The notes under the pieces were generated by a model that was not told the origin of the DNA, did no database searches, and worked only from the letters and a program-made list of their open reading frames with translations. A stretch of 64,000 nucleotides of DNA from Tepidibacillus fermentans (lineage in GTDB: Bacteria > Bacillota > Bacilli > Tepidibacillales > Tepidibacillaceae). The position numbers and the translations under genes are program-made. Shown in pieces: positions 52,476 to 61,136 of the stretch. Position 1 is the stretch's first letter. Every line of letters starts with the position of its first letter. Where the stretch lies: NCBI RefSeq assembly GCF_004342885.1, contig NZ_SMAB01000005.1:62001-126000 (forward strand). Direction: 5' to 3'.

Positions 52476-53798
52476 TTATTTGTATGGAAAACATTTTACT
52501 TTTAAAAACAAAAGAGACAGTATGATTAGAGTAGCTATAATATATATAAATAGTGTTGGATCATACCAACCTACATTTATACCTACTAATAAGTATGAAA
52601 ATATCGTAGCTAACAAAGGAATGGCGAATATATTCTTTTTTGCTAGATTATGTAAGATACCCAGTAATGTGCCATAGAAAAAAACATTTAGATACGCCCC
52701 AATAAAACCAAAATCAGCATAACTAGCTCCTATGAAGGTTGGAGCTAAGGAAACTGACCTATTAATTAACTTTCCGCCTACATATACCATTTGTCTGCCA
52801 TTTAAGAAAGAACCGATTTGATAATTTGCATATTCGAAATTTGTTCCAGGGATTATTCCAAATAAAGTATCAAAAAGTAATTTGCCATGAAAATAACCTA
52901 AAGGACCAGATTTTTCTATAATCTCTTGTAGATTGTATAAGGGGCCTATACTATCAGTATAAAACAAACCAAGGCCTAATAATGCAGAAGTTTTCATCCC
53001 ATAAATCCCACTTTTTGTAAGTATTCCAACAGTAAAAGCAATAACTAGTACACCTATCGTAAAAAAAATTGATATTTTAAATATATTTTTTTTATTAATA
53101 TATGTTTCAGTGATGAAAAAAGCAATTAGAAGTTTAATAGGGAGATTTCTAGCTCCTAATAATGATAATAGAATTAAAGAGAACAATAACAACACTAAAA
53201 TTATTTTCTTTTTTCTAGGATAAACTACATTTAAAATAGGTATCAAAATAATCTGTAAGGAAGCAAGATAAACAAGTTTTGGTGAAAGAAACCATCTAGA
53301 GGATACATTAATTAATGGTATATCGTGTAATATAAATAACTGGATAAAGACAGCTAAAACAGAAATAAGATAAACAATGATTATCAATTTACTAATCTTA
53401 TTAGTAAATTTATGATAATCAGGTAAATTTTTAAAATTAAATCTAGATCCAATAATAAAAGATAAAACTAACAGAATTAGACTAGATATATATATAAATA
53501 ATGTTATTACATTTGGTTTAAAATAAAGAATATTAATATTAAATTTAGATATAACATCGTATGTAATATCTGGCAACCTACTAAAAGGAATGAAAATATA
53601 AAGTAAAGCAAACCAAAAAAATAAAACAATGGGGTTAACTAATAGATCCATTTTTTTAATTCTTAAAAGAATAAATAAAAAAGAGAATAACATGAATAAT
53701 AATAATAATTCCGTACTATATTGGGTTAAAGCTATTGACACTAATATTATAAGTACCAAAAAAAATATATTATATTTGATATCATTTAAAAGATTCAC
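52476..53798 (-). CDS. Wzy-like oligosaccharide repeat-unit polymerase, very AT-rich gene
   Basis: About 440 residues, nearly all membrane helix (ten or more), with a periplasmic-type loop containing GTNFEYANYQIGSFLNGRQM. This fits the O-antigen polymerase class, which has little sequence conservation. The DNA is visibly more AT-rich than the genes before 51 kb. GGAGG lies eight bases before a GTG at 53798, so this start is preferred to an ATG that overlaps the ribosome site. Last gene on the minus-strand side, with IS3 debris upstream. Confidence 0.75.
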   Translation of the reverse strand: MNLLNDIKYNIFFLVLIILVSIALTQYSTELLLLFMLFSFLFILLRIKKMDLLVNPIVLFFWFALLYIFIPFSRLPDITYDVISKFNINILYFKPNVITLFIYISSLILLVLSFIIGSRFNFKNLPDYHKFTNKISKLIIIVYLISVLAVFIQLFILHDIPLINVSSRWFLSPKLVYLASLQIILIPILNVVYPRKKKIILVLLLFSLILLSLLGARNLPIKLLIAFFITETYINKKNIFKISIFFTIGVLVIAFTVGILTKSGIYGMKTSALLGLGLFYTDSIGPLYNLQEIIEKSGPLGYFHGKLLFDTLFGIIPGTNFEYANYQIGSFLNGRQMVYVGGKLINRSVSLAPTFIGASYADFGFIGAYLNVFFYGTLLGILHNLAKKNIFAIPLLATIFSYLLVGINVGWYDPTLFIYIIATLIILSLLFLKVKCFPYK

Positions 53799-53851
53799 CA
53801 AGAATGCCTCCATTAGTCTGGATTTTAATCAATATTTTGAACACAAAATAG

Positions 53852-54205
53852 TTAAGTTTCTTTTTCTGTTGACCATCCTTCGATGAACTGAAATAAGGCT
53901 AGTTTGGCAGAATGATAGTCTGGATATTGCACATGATTGACTTTTTCTTTCTTCAAAATCGCAAGGAAATACTCTATACAGGCATTGTCATAAGGACAGC
54001 CTTTGCGGATGAATAATTGTGTGATGCCTTGAGATTTTACGTATTGTTCAAACTCATCATTTGTATATTGTGTACCTAAATCCGTATGAAGACAATTGTT
54101 TTTTTAAAATCATCATTATATTTCTTGCGTTTCATCACGGACACATCCTCTCCCAATTTTTATTGTAAGGGACTTAGCTAAGTTGTGTCCATGAAACTAT
54201 ACTAA
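53852..54205 (-). mobile_element. IS3-family (IS150-like) remnant with internal deletion
   Basis: On the minus strand ATGAAACGCAAGAAATATAA (from 54135) gives the OrfA start MKRKKYNDDFKKTIV. It is followed at once, in another frame, by the OrfB integrase end: LHTDLGTQYTNDEFEQYV (Asp of DDE), PYDNACIEYFLAILKKE (Glu of DDE) and ending ...WSTEKET at a TAA at 53852. About 1 kb between is deleted. The 5' end has TGGACACAACTTAGC-type terminal bases near 54195; the 3' terminus was not fixed. Confidence 0.82.
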
Positions 54206-54387
54206 CACCAAACAAGTACAACATTGGATAGCTACTTTGCCTAATTATATCAAGGCTTGTTTACCTAATTTAGGGTGCGAAAGTTGAGTAAGACTTTACT
54301 GTATTATTTAATTTGTTAACTAATTAAATAATATATTTTATATATTTAATAATACATTGAATTCACCTTTTTAAAAATAAGAATCTT

Positions 54388-55332
54388 TTAATTCTCACTC
54401 ATCTTATTTTTTAATATCTCTGATATTCTCGCTTTCTCTTCCTCTGAGATAAATACATAAGAAATACCATCAATCGAACCAGTCGTAGCTTTGTATTTTA
54501 ATTGTTCGACGTTTTTACTAGAATAACTATTTAAATCAAAAGCAATGCTATAAATAGTGGATTTATCCATATCCGTACGTACATCATCACCTAGAACATC
54601 AAGGAGACTATTAATTTTCAATGGAGACCGTATATTTTTACTTTGATCTAAAAATGCTTTAAGCACTTCTTGTTGTCTATCGTTTCTACCAAAATCACCC
54701 TTATTATCATGTCTAAACCTTGAAAAATAAAGTGCTTGTGTACCATTTAATAATTGATTGTCACCATAAGGTAAATGTACTTCAGGAAATTGGTTATTTA
54801 TCTTCTCTGCAGTTGGTTGATCTACGTTTAACCGAAGTCCACCGGTTTCATCTACTGCTTTCACAAAACCATTAAAGTTGAATAAAACATAATGATCTAT
54901 AGGGATGCCAGTAAAGTTTTCAACTGTGGCAATTGTAGTACCTACTCCAAAACCGTATGCACTATTTATCTTACTTTTACGGTTCTTACCGGCAATCTCC
55001 ACATATGTGTCTCGTGGGATTGAAACCATTGTTATTTTTTTTGTTTTATCATTCATAACGATTAACATTATAACATCAGTTCTACCCTTATCATTAGTAT
55101 TTGGTCGCTTATCCAAACCGAGTACCAAAAAAGTTTTTACATAGTCCGGTTTGATAGCTGTATCAACCTCAGAATGGACCCGATTAATTGGGTTATATAT
55201 TTTGTTCATAGCATTATTAATTCTAAAATATGTATATCCTATTGTCCCTAAAAGTAAGACAATAATTGTTAATAATGACCATTTGATCCATTTACTATTC
55301 TTCTTTTTTTTCTTTCTATTCCTCATGACCAT
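54388..55332 (-). CDS. LytR-CpsA-Psr (LCP) family cell-wall polymer transferase
   Basis: 314 residues: a very basic N-terminus (MRNRKKKKKNSKWIKW), one membrane helix (about 18–37), then the LCP domain with FLVLGLDKRP, KGRTDVIMLIV, SIPRDTYVEIAGKNRKSKIN and FSRFRHDNKGDFGRNDRQQ. It is a close relative of the LCP protein at 32–33 kb and shorter at the C-terminus. GAGGAG lies three bases before the first ATG; a second ATG two codons on is also possible. It probably serves the third polysaccharide module. Confidence 0.92.
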   Translation of the reverse strand: MVMRNRKKKKKNSKWIKWSLLTIIVLLLGTIGYTYFRINNAMNKIYNPINRVHSEVDTAIKPDYVKTFLVLGLDKRPNTNDKGRTDVIMLIVMNDKTKKITMVSIPRDTYVEIAGKNRKSKINSAYGFGVGTTIATVENFTGIPIDHYVLFNFNGFVKAVDETGGLRLNVDQPTAEKINNQFPEVHLPYGDNQLLNGTQALYFSRFRHDNKGDFGRNDRQQEVLKAFLDQSKNIRSPLKINSLLDVLGDDVRTDMDKSTIYSIAFDLNSYSSKNVEQLKYKATTGSIDGISYVFISEEEKARISEILKNKMSEN

Positions 55333-55461
55333 TTACTCCTCTATAATAACCTTTTATAGACACCCCTTTAATAAACAAAAAAGTAATAAACAAAAAAGCA
55401 ATTACATTCAAGGAAAATATTGTTTATTGTATAAAAATTAACTATAATTATACAATATTTT

Positions 55462-56124
55462 TTAATATGCCCCTTTACCTAAAATCACATAGGGAATTGT
55501 TTTCAATAAGATTATCAAGTCTAATTTAAGTGATTGATTCTTAACATAGTTAATATCGTGAGTAAGAAGCTGATCAAAGGTTACATCAGTTCTTCCACTA
55601 ATTTGGGCTAGACCCGTAATACCCGGTTTCACATTCAGTCTAACAAGTTGTTCCTTTGTACAATGTTCTATCTCACTTTGAATTAATGGTCGAGGACCAA
55701 CTAGACTCATATCACCTTTTAAAACATTGATTAGCTGAGGAAGCTCATCTAAACTCAGTTTTCTAATGATAGATCCTATCTTTGTTACTCTTGGATCGTT
55801 TTTCATTTTCACATATACTTCTTTTCTTTCTTGAAATTCCTTGAGTGTTGGCAAGATTTCCTCTGCATTAACTAACATACTTCGAAATTTAATAATTTTA
55901 AATGTATTTCCAAATTGTCCTACACGTTCTTGCAGAAAAAAAACGGGCCCTTTTGATTCTAATCGGATTAAGACTGCCACAATTAAAAATATTGGTAAAA
56001 ATAATAAAATGAGTAAAAGAGATACGATAATATCAAAAGTACGTTTAACATAAATGTAAAAGGAGTAATTTGTATTTATTTGTGAAACGGTAGTAGCTCG
56101 AGTTTCATAGCTAACCTTACTCAA
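55462..56124 (-). CDS. Undecaprenyl-phosphate sugar phosphotransferase
   Basis: 220 residues: N-terminal hydrophobic helix (VKRTFDIIVSLLLILLFLPI), then GPVFFLQERVGQFG, FKIIKFRSM, LRKLSLDELPQLINVL-type block and MSLVGPRPLIQ, ending in the RPGITG-like VKPGITGLAQISGR. It starts a repeat unit, in parallel to the enzyme at 38.1–38.7 kb. The LAQISGR and HDINYV blocks resemble EpsL/WcaJ-type enzymes more than PglC. Donor unknown. Confidence 0.9.
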   Translation of the reverse strand: MSKVSYETRATTVSQINTNYSFYIYVKRTFDIIVSLLLILLFLPIFLIVAVLIRLESKGPVFFLQERVGQFGNTFKIIKFRSMLVNAEEILPTLKEFQERKEVYVKMKNDPRVTKIGSIIRKLSLDELPQLINVLKGDMSLVGPRPLIQSEIEHCTKEQLVRLNVKPGITGLAQISGRTDVTFDQLLTHDINYVKNQSLKLDLIILLKTIPYVILGKGAY

Positions 56125-56144
56125 AATATTCCCCTCTTTTTATA

Positions 56145-57173
56145 TTATATTAATTCATATTGTTTTAATATCTGAATATAGTCTAATTGATTTTTTTTAT
56201 CTTTTTTAAAATCTTTTTTTCTTTTTACAAATTTAATTTTACCAAAATCTTCTTCTGATTTTAATTCTATCATTTTACCACTATTTATAAGGTATTGGTC
56301 AACGGCCCCCATTATTCCACCTTTATAAATTGTAAATACTGGAATTTGCAGAGCAGCAGCTTCACGATTCATAGTTCCTCCAGCACTAATTACAATATCA
56401 GAACAGTTGATCAAATTATATCCATCAAGAACCTCATTTGGAATAATTACATTCGGTAATTTTAGAGAATTAAAAAATTCTATTTGATCTTTAGTTCTTG
56501 GAACAACAATTATATAACAATTTTCATTAGAGGAAAGATATTTTAATAATTTAATGGAAATATCGTAGTTGTTTTGTTGATAATGTGCCTGAGTTGCAGG
56601 TGGTCTATACGTTATAACTACCTTAGAAGGATCTAATCCTAATTTTTTCACTAAATATCCTTCTTGATAATTATATTCATGGATATAAAAATCTTCTTTT
56701 AACCCATTGAAATCGATAATTTTTTCCTTTTTTGCTCCATATTTTTTAATTCGTTCAAAAGGTATAACAGATGGCTTTAAAATTTTTGTTGCTAATCTAA
56801 AATTTATATTATGTGCAAAAACATACTCATAATCAAAAGATGTTACATGTGGAATTCCTCTTAAAAATGCAACAAAGGCTAAATCATTTGATCCCATACT
56901 TAATGCTAAATCAAATGACTTACCTTTTGAAAATCTATATAGTTGTAACGTTCTTTTAAATAAGCCCAGTACCTTTTTAAATTTGTTTTTTCCCATATGA
57001 TTTCCTAGATGAATATAATCTATTTGGTATTCATCTAATAACGGGAGAGTTTGTGCATAATCTCGAGCTGTTACGGTTACATTATGACCTTGATCGATTA
57101 GGGCTTTAATGATACCTTTAAAAAATAGAACATGTGGTGAATTTGTAAGATCTATCCATATATTTTTGCTCAT
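56145..57173 (-). CDS. DUF354-family protein, GT-B/epimerase-like fold
   Basis: 342 residues. It starts KNIWIDLTNSPHVLFFKGI, the DUF354 signature, and contains ALSMGSNDLAFVAFLRG, VITYRPPATQAHY and a nucleotide-sugar-binding-like block CSDIVISAGGTMNREAAAL. The family resembles UDP-GlcNAc 2-epimerases and GT-B transferases; its reaction is not established. In this operon, which lacks a separate 2-epimerase, it might fill that step or act as a glycosyltransferase. Both are speculation. GGAGG precedes the ATG. Confidence 0.8.
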   Translation of the reverse strand: MSKNIWIDLTNSPHVLFFKGIIKALIDQGHNVTVTARDYAQTLPLLDEYQIDYIHLGNHMGKNKFKKVLGLFKRTLQLYRFSKGKSFDLALSMGSNDLAFVAFLRGIPHVTSFDYEYVFAHNINFRLATKILKPSVIPFERIKKYGAKKEKIIDFNGLKEDFYIHEYNYQEGYLVKKLGLDPSKVVITYRPPATQAHYQQNNYDISIKLLKYLSSNENCYIIVVPRTKDQIEFFNSLKLPNVIIPNEVLDGYNLINCSDIVISAGGTMNREAAALQIPVFTIYKGGIMGAVDQYLINSGKMIELKSEEDFGKIKFVKRKKDFKKDKKNQLDYIQILKQYELI

Positions 57174-57185
57174 TACTAGCCTCCA

Positions 57186-58271
57186 TTAAATACTATTTAA
57201 AACAGAAATAATTGTACCAATATCTTCATCTTTCAATGCTGGATGAACAGGTAAAGAAAGTACTTGCTCAGCCATCTTCTCAGATATTGGTAAGCTTAGA
57301 CCAGCGTAACCCCTATCCGTATATACTTTTTGTTTATGTAGCGGTTTTGGATAATGAATACCATAGCCAATTTGGTTATCTTGTAAAGCTTGAATTACTT
57401 TATCACGATCGATTAATACTTTAACTGTATACTGATGGTAAACGTGTTTATAATGTTCAGGAGTATACGGTGTAACTAGCCAATCAATATCTTTTAACCC
57501 TTCATTTAATGCCATTGCATTTTTAATTCTAGCATTATTAAACTCATCAAGTCTCTCGAGTTGACCTAACCCAATAGCAGCACTAATATTTGTCATTCTG
57601 TAATTATAACCCAATATTGTATGGTTGTATCTTTCAGGAGAGCCATGGTTAATTAAAAGTTTAGTATTTTTATAGATTTCTTCATTGTTTGTTACAACCA
57701 TTCCTCCCTCACTTGTTGTCATATTCTTTGTTGGATAAAAACTAAAAGTTGCTACATCTCCAATAGTCCCTACTTTTTTACCATTTATTTCAGCACCATG
57801 AGCTTGTGCACAATCTTCAATTACTTTTAGGTCATATCGATTGGCGATTTCCATAATTGCATCCATATCAACGGGTAGACCATATAAATGAACAACTAAG
57901 ATTGCACGTATTTTAGGATTTTCTTTAACAGCATTCTCTACCTTATTCGGGTCAATATTAAATGTTTTTTCATCAATGTCTACAAAGACTGGGTTTAGTC
58001 CACTATATAAAATAGAATTGCTACTTGCTATAAATGTAAAGGGAGTAGTAACAATTTCCGAGTCCTTTGGAAGATTTAAAGCTTCAATTGCAGCGTGTAA
58101 CGCCGTTGTACCAGATGAAGTTGCAACAGCATACTTAACTTTCAAATAGTCGGCAAATTTTTCTTCAAATTGTTCTACGTATTTTCCTGATGCTATTACT
58201 CCACTATCTAGTACTTCCATTACTAGTTTTTTTTCTAGATCAGATATTAGGGGTTTAGCTATAGGTATCAT
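57186..58271 (-). CDS. DegT/DnrJ/EryC1 sugar aminotransferase
   Basis: 361 residues: IPIAKPLISDLEKKLVMEVL start, TSSGTTALHAAIEALNLPKD, TTPFTFIASSNSILYSGLNP, VIEDCAQAHGAEINGKKVG and the PLP lysine in FSFYPTKNMTTSEGG. It is a fold-type I aminotransferase for keto sugars. Next to an acetyltransferase and a Gfo/Idh dehydrogenase it fits a WlbC/WbpE-type 3-amination. GGAGGATTTATA precedes the ATG. Confidence 0.9.
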   Translation of the reverse strand: MIPIAKPLISDLEKKLVMEVLDSGVIASGKYVEQFEEKFADYLKVKYAVATSSGTTALHAAIEALNLPKDSEIVTTPFTFIASSNSILYSGLNPVFVDIDEKTFNIDPNKVENAVKENPKIRAILVVHLYGLPVDMDAIMEIANRYDLKVIEDCAQAHGAEINGKKVGTIGDVATFSFYPTKNMTTSEGGMVVTNNEEIYKNTKLLINHGSPERYNHTILGYNYRMTNISAAIGLGQLERLDEFNNARIKNAMALNEGLKDIDWLVTPYTPEHYKHVYHQYTVKVLIDRDKVIQALQDNQIGYGIHYPKPLHKQKVYTDRGYAGLSLPISEKMAEQVLSLPVHPALKDEDIGTIISVLNSI

Positions 58272-58298
58272 TATAAATCCTCCAATATTTTTAATATT

Positions 58299-58853
58299 TT
58301 ATTTTATTACTTTTGTAGTGTTGCATGTATTACATTTGTATACATCTTCTTCAATTTGTTCCATTTTCCTTCCACATTCGCAAACATAACCTATAATTCT
58401 TGCTGGGTTACCTACAACTAAGGCATAGTCTGGCACATCTTTTGTAACGACGGCCCCTGCGGCTACCATTGCATATCTACCTACTTCGTTACCACAAACA
58501 ATAGTTGCATTTGCCCCGATCGATGCACCTTTTTTTATTCTTGTAGGGGTTACTATCCATTCATCATTATAAGCTCTTGGATAAAGATCATTTGTAAACA
58601 CCATATGTGGTCCAAGAAATACATCATCTTCAATTTCGACTCCATGATAAATAGAGATTCCATTTTGTATCTTACATCTATTGCCGATTTTAACACCTTT
58701 ATCAATGTAGACATCTTTTGAGATTATGCAATTCTCCCCAATTTCCACATCTTCTCTTATTTGTGCCTGATTCCAAATTTTTGTTCCTTCACTTATTTTT
58801 GCTCGATCTGATACTTCTGCTGATGGATGAATAAAAATTTTTTTTGTGTCCAT
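58299..58853 (-). CDS. WbpD/WlbB-like sugar N-acetyltransferase with C-terminal zinc-ribbon-like tail
   Basis: 184 residues. IHPSAEVSDRAKISEGTKIW and the following hexapeptide repeats form the left-handed beta helix; VTKDVPDYALVVGNPARIIG closes it. This matches N-acetyltransferases for UDP-2-acetamido-3-amino-glucuronate. The last 30 residues add CECGRK and, twelve residues on, CNTC, a probable zinc ribbon. AAGGAG precedes the ATG. It is the closest WbpD look-alike in the window, more so than the 237-residue protein at 35 kb. Confidence 0.9.
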   Translation of the reverse strand: MDTKKIFIHPSAEVSDRAKISEGTKIWNQAQIREDVEIGENCIISKDVYIDKGVKIGNRCKIQNGISIYHGVEIEDDVFLGPHMVFTNDLYPRAYNDEWIVTPTRIKKGASIGANATIVCGNEVGRYAMVAAGAVVTKDVPDYALVVGNPARIIGYVCECGRKMEQIEEDVYKCNTCNTTKVIK

Positions 58854-58887
58854 TTCGGTCTTCTCCTTGTATATTAAATAAAGTTAT

Positions 58888-59892
58888 TTAGCAGAGATAA
58901 TCATTGTATAATTTTTCGAAAACTTTTTTATAATCATGGTTCTTTTCTACCCAAATTCTCGATTGAACACCAATTTCTTTTCGTATATCAGGGTTATCTG
59001 CTAGGTAGGTAATCGCCTCTAATAATTTTTCTGAATTATTTACTTTAATAAAAGGGGATATTTCATCATAAAATCCATCATAATCAAACTTACATATTAC
59101 TGGCCTTCCTACAGCTAAAGCTTCTAATTCAGACATTCCAATAGCACCCAACTTTAGCTGGCCAATAACAATATCGTGTTCACTTATTAATTTAGGTATT
59201 TCCGAATAAGGAACTTTATCGATGAATTTAATCTTTTCTCTGTTTTGAAGTAAGTTTAAATATTTTATATGATCTACACCAAAATTAAACATGGTAAATT
59301 CGATATCAGATCTAGCAGCTAACTGATTAATCGTTTCAATTGCAATTTCTATTCCTTTTGTAGGATCTAACTTACTTATTACTAAAACTTTCGTCTTACT
59401 ATGTAATTGTTTTTCATTTGAACGATTCGTATCTAAAAAAAACATATTCATATTAATAGGATTTGGTATAAATTTAGCATCTTTCCGAATTCTTAAAACT
59501 TCTTCTCCTAAGTCCGGTGTGCTAAAATAGACTTTTTTAGCCTTTTTTAAGGATAGTAAAGTGATCCATTTGAATATTGGGTGCTTTAAATTTCCTCTTA
59601 TATCTGTACCATGACAATGTAAATAATAAGGTATTCTAGTTAATATACCCAATATTCCAAAATACGCATAATGAATATGTAGGACTGAAAAGTGATTTTC
59701 TTTAAAATACTTTTTTAACTTTCTAATTTCTTTTAGTCTATTAATAAATAATGCAATCTTTCTTAATATAGAAGTTTTTTTATAATTACCTAATGGAATT
59801 CTGTATATCTCAGAATAAATTCCATGGCTTTTGGAAGCCTCTACTAACGTACTAGATACATTTGCAATATCGTTGAAATGTAGAATTTTCAA
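58888..59892 (-). CDS. GT4-family glycosyltransferase
   Basis: About 334 residues of GT-B fold: LKILHFNDIANVSSTLVEAS start, YYLHCHGTDIRGNL in the acceptor half and a donor half with VLVISKLDPTKGIEIAIETI and IGMSELEALAVGRPVICKFD. The start codon is uncertain: several TTG/GTG codons lie in a row, and I prefer the TTG at 59892 because the family starts with KIL. It ends 34 bases before the acetyltransferase gene. Confidence 0.85.
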   Translation of the reverse strand: MKILHFNDIANVSSTLVEASKSHGIYSEIYRIPLGNYKKTSILRKIALFINRLKEIRKLKKYFKENHFSVLHIHYAYFGILGILTRIPYYLHCHGTDIRGNLKHPIFKWITLLSLKKAKKVYFSTPDLGEEVLRIRKDAKFIPNPINMNMFFLDTNRSNEKQLHSKTKVLVISKLDPTKGIEIAIETINQLAARSDIEFTMFNFGVDHIKYLNLLQNREKIKFIDKVPYSEIPKLISEHDIVIGQLKLGAIGMSELEALAVGRPVICKFDYDGFYDEISPFIKVNNSEKLLEAITYLADNPDIRKEIGVQSRIWVEKNHDYKKVFEKLYNDYLC

Positions 59893-59909
59893 TGCCAACA
59901 CCAACTTTA

Positions 59910-60902
59910 TTATCTTGTTAATAATAAAGAAGTATTTAGTCTATCATATACTTGCTTTCTAATTCTTTCGGACATTTCAACCGCTTTAAGACCGTCATAA
60001 GCAGTAACAACTGGTACACTATTATTTTTAATACTATCAATAAATGCTTGTAGTTCCACAAGGAGGGGTTCTTCATTAGGAACATAAACCTTTTCAACGA
60101 TATTTTCTTGCCTATAAGTCATTGTTTTATCCTTACCCTCAATCATATTAGTTTTTCGAGAAAGTAAAACTTTCTTTTCCATATAATCCAATTGAATATA
60201 TGCAGTTTCTGTGGTTATTCCAATTCTACGAATCTTCTCTTGTGTAACTCTACTTGCTGTAAGATTAATAATCATATCGTTTTCTAATTGTAAAGAGGCT
60301 ACTGCGTAATCAATTTTATCTTTTGAGAAAATGATATTACCAAATGATTGTACATCTTTTATCTTTGATGGAAATAGACTTAAAACAATATCTATATCAT
60401 GTATCATTAAATCCTGAATAACATCAGCATCACTAATTCTTCCATCATAAGGACTCATTCGTTGAATATCTACACCAATTACTCTATGATCTTTTAAAAT
60501 TTCTGCTAACGTTCTAACAGCCGGATTGAATCTTTCAATATGCCCTACTTGTACAATTAAACCTTCTTTATTTGCTAAATCTATAATTTCTTTTGCCTCT
60601 TCTGGTAGAACAGTTATCGGTTTTTCAATTAAGACATGTGTATTTAAATTTAATGCCTTCATCGCTATATCATAGTGTAGTGATGTGGGAACAGCTATAG
60701 ATACAGCATCACAGGCAGCAAGTAGTTCTTCCATATTTTCGTATGGTACTGTATTGAAATCTTTTGCTATTTTTCTTGAATGTTGAAAGTTAGCATCATA
60801 AATTCCTATTAATTCCACATCATGTTTAAGTCTATCATAGACCCTAACATGATTTTTTCCCATTGAACCAGCACCGATGACTCCAATTTTTAATTTGGTC
60901 AT
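59910..60902 (-). CDS. Gfo/Idh/MocA sugar dehydrogenase (second copy)
   Basis: 330 residues: LKIGVIGAGSMGKNHVRVYD Rossmann start, SIAVPTSLHYDIAMKAL, the EKPITVLPEEAKEII block and VGHIERFNPAVRTL. The last resembles WlbA-type and inositol-dehydrogenase-like enzymes. It differs clearly from the dehydrogenase at 42.5–43.5 kb. It would supply the keto sugar for the aminotransferase at 57.2–58.3 kb. First gene of this operon; AGAGGGAGG precedes the ATG. Confidence 0.88.
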   Translation of the reverse strand: MTKLKIGVIGAGSMGKNHVRVYDRLKHDVELIGIYDANFQHSRKIAKDFNTVPYENMEELLAACDAVSIAVPTSLHYDIAMKALNLNTHVLIEKPITVLPEEAKEIIDLANKEGLIVQVGHIERFNPAVRTLAEILKDHRVIGVDIQRMSPYDGRISDADVIQDLMIHDIDIVLSLFPSKIKDVQSFGNIIFSKDKIDYAVASLQLENDMIINLTASRVTQEKIRRIGITTETAYIQLDYMEKKVLLSRKTNMIEGKDKTMTYRQENIVEKVYVPNEEPLLVELQAFIDSIKNNSVPVVTAYDGLKAVEMSERIRKQVYDRLNTSLLLTR

Positions 60903-61136
60903 TTTAATCCTCCCTCTATAAATATTCCATTTTATTTATAATGGAATTTCAAACCAAAAAATAAGCTCTATAATAATTGAGCAGCCTACTCCTTTTATCT
61001 TGTAGTTCAAGGTAATTTTTTAATTAATAATGTAATTTTTTTACACTAGTTTACATTATAACGAATTTTTCCACAAAATTCTACATATTTCAATTTACAA
61101 AATTATGAATAATAATATTAAAGAATGAAATAAAGT

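Noticed and set aside
54206-54387. AT-rich gap between the IS3 relic and the LCP gene examined for small genes.
   Set aside because: No ribosome site followed by a credible frame, and no strong hairpin.
60903-61136. Possible RNA element or terminator between the MurJ-like gene and the third polysaccharide operon.
   Set aside because: Short imperfect palindromes only; no clear promoter, aptamer or intrinsic terminator could be supported.
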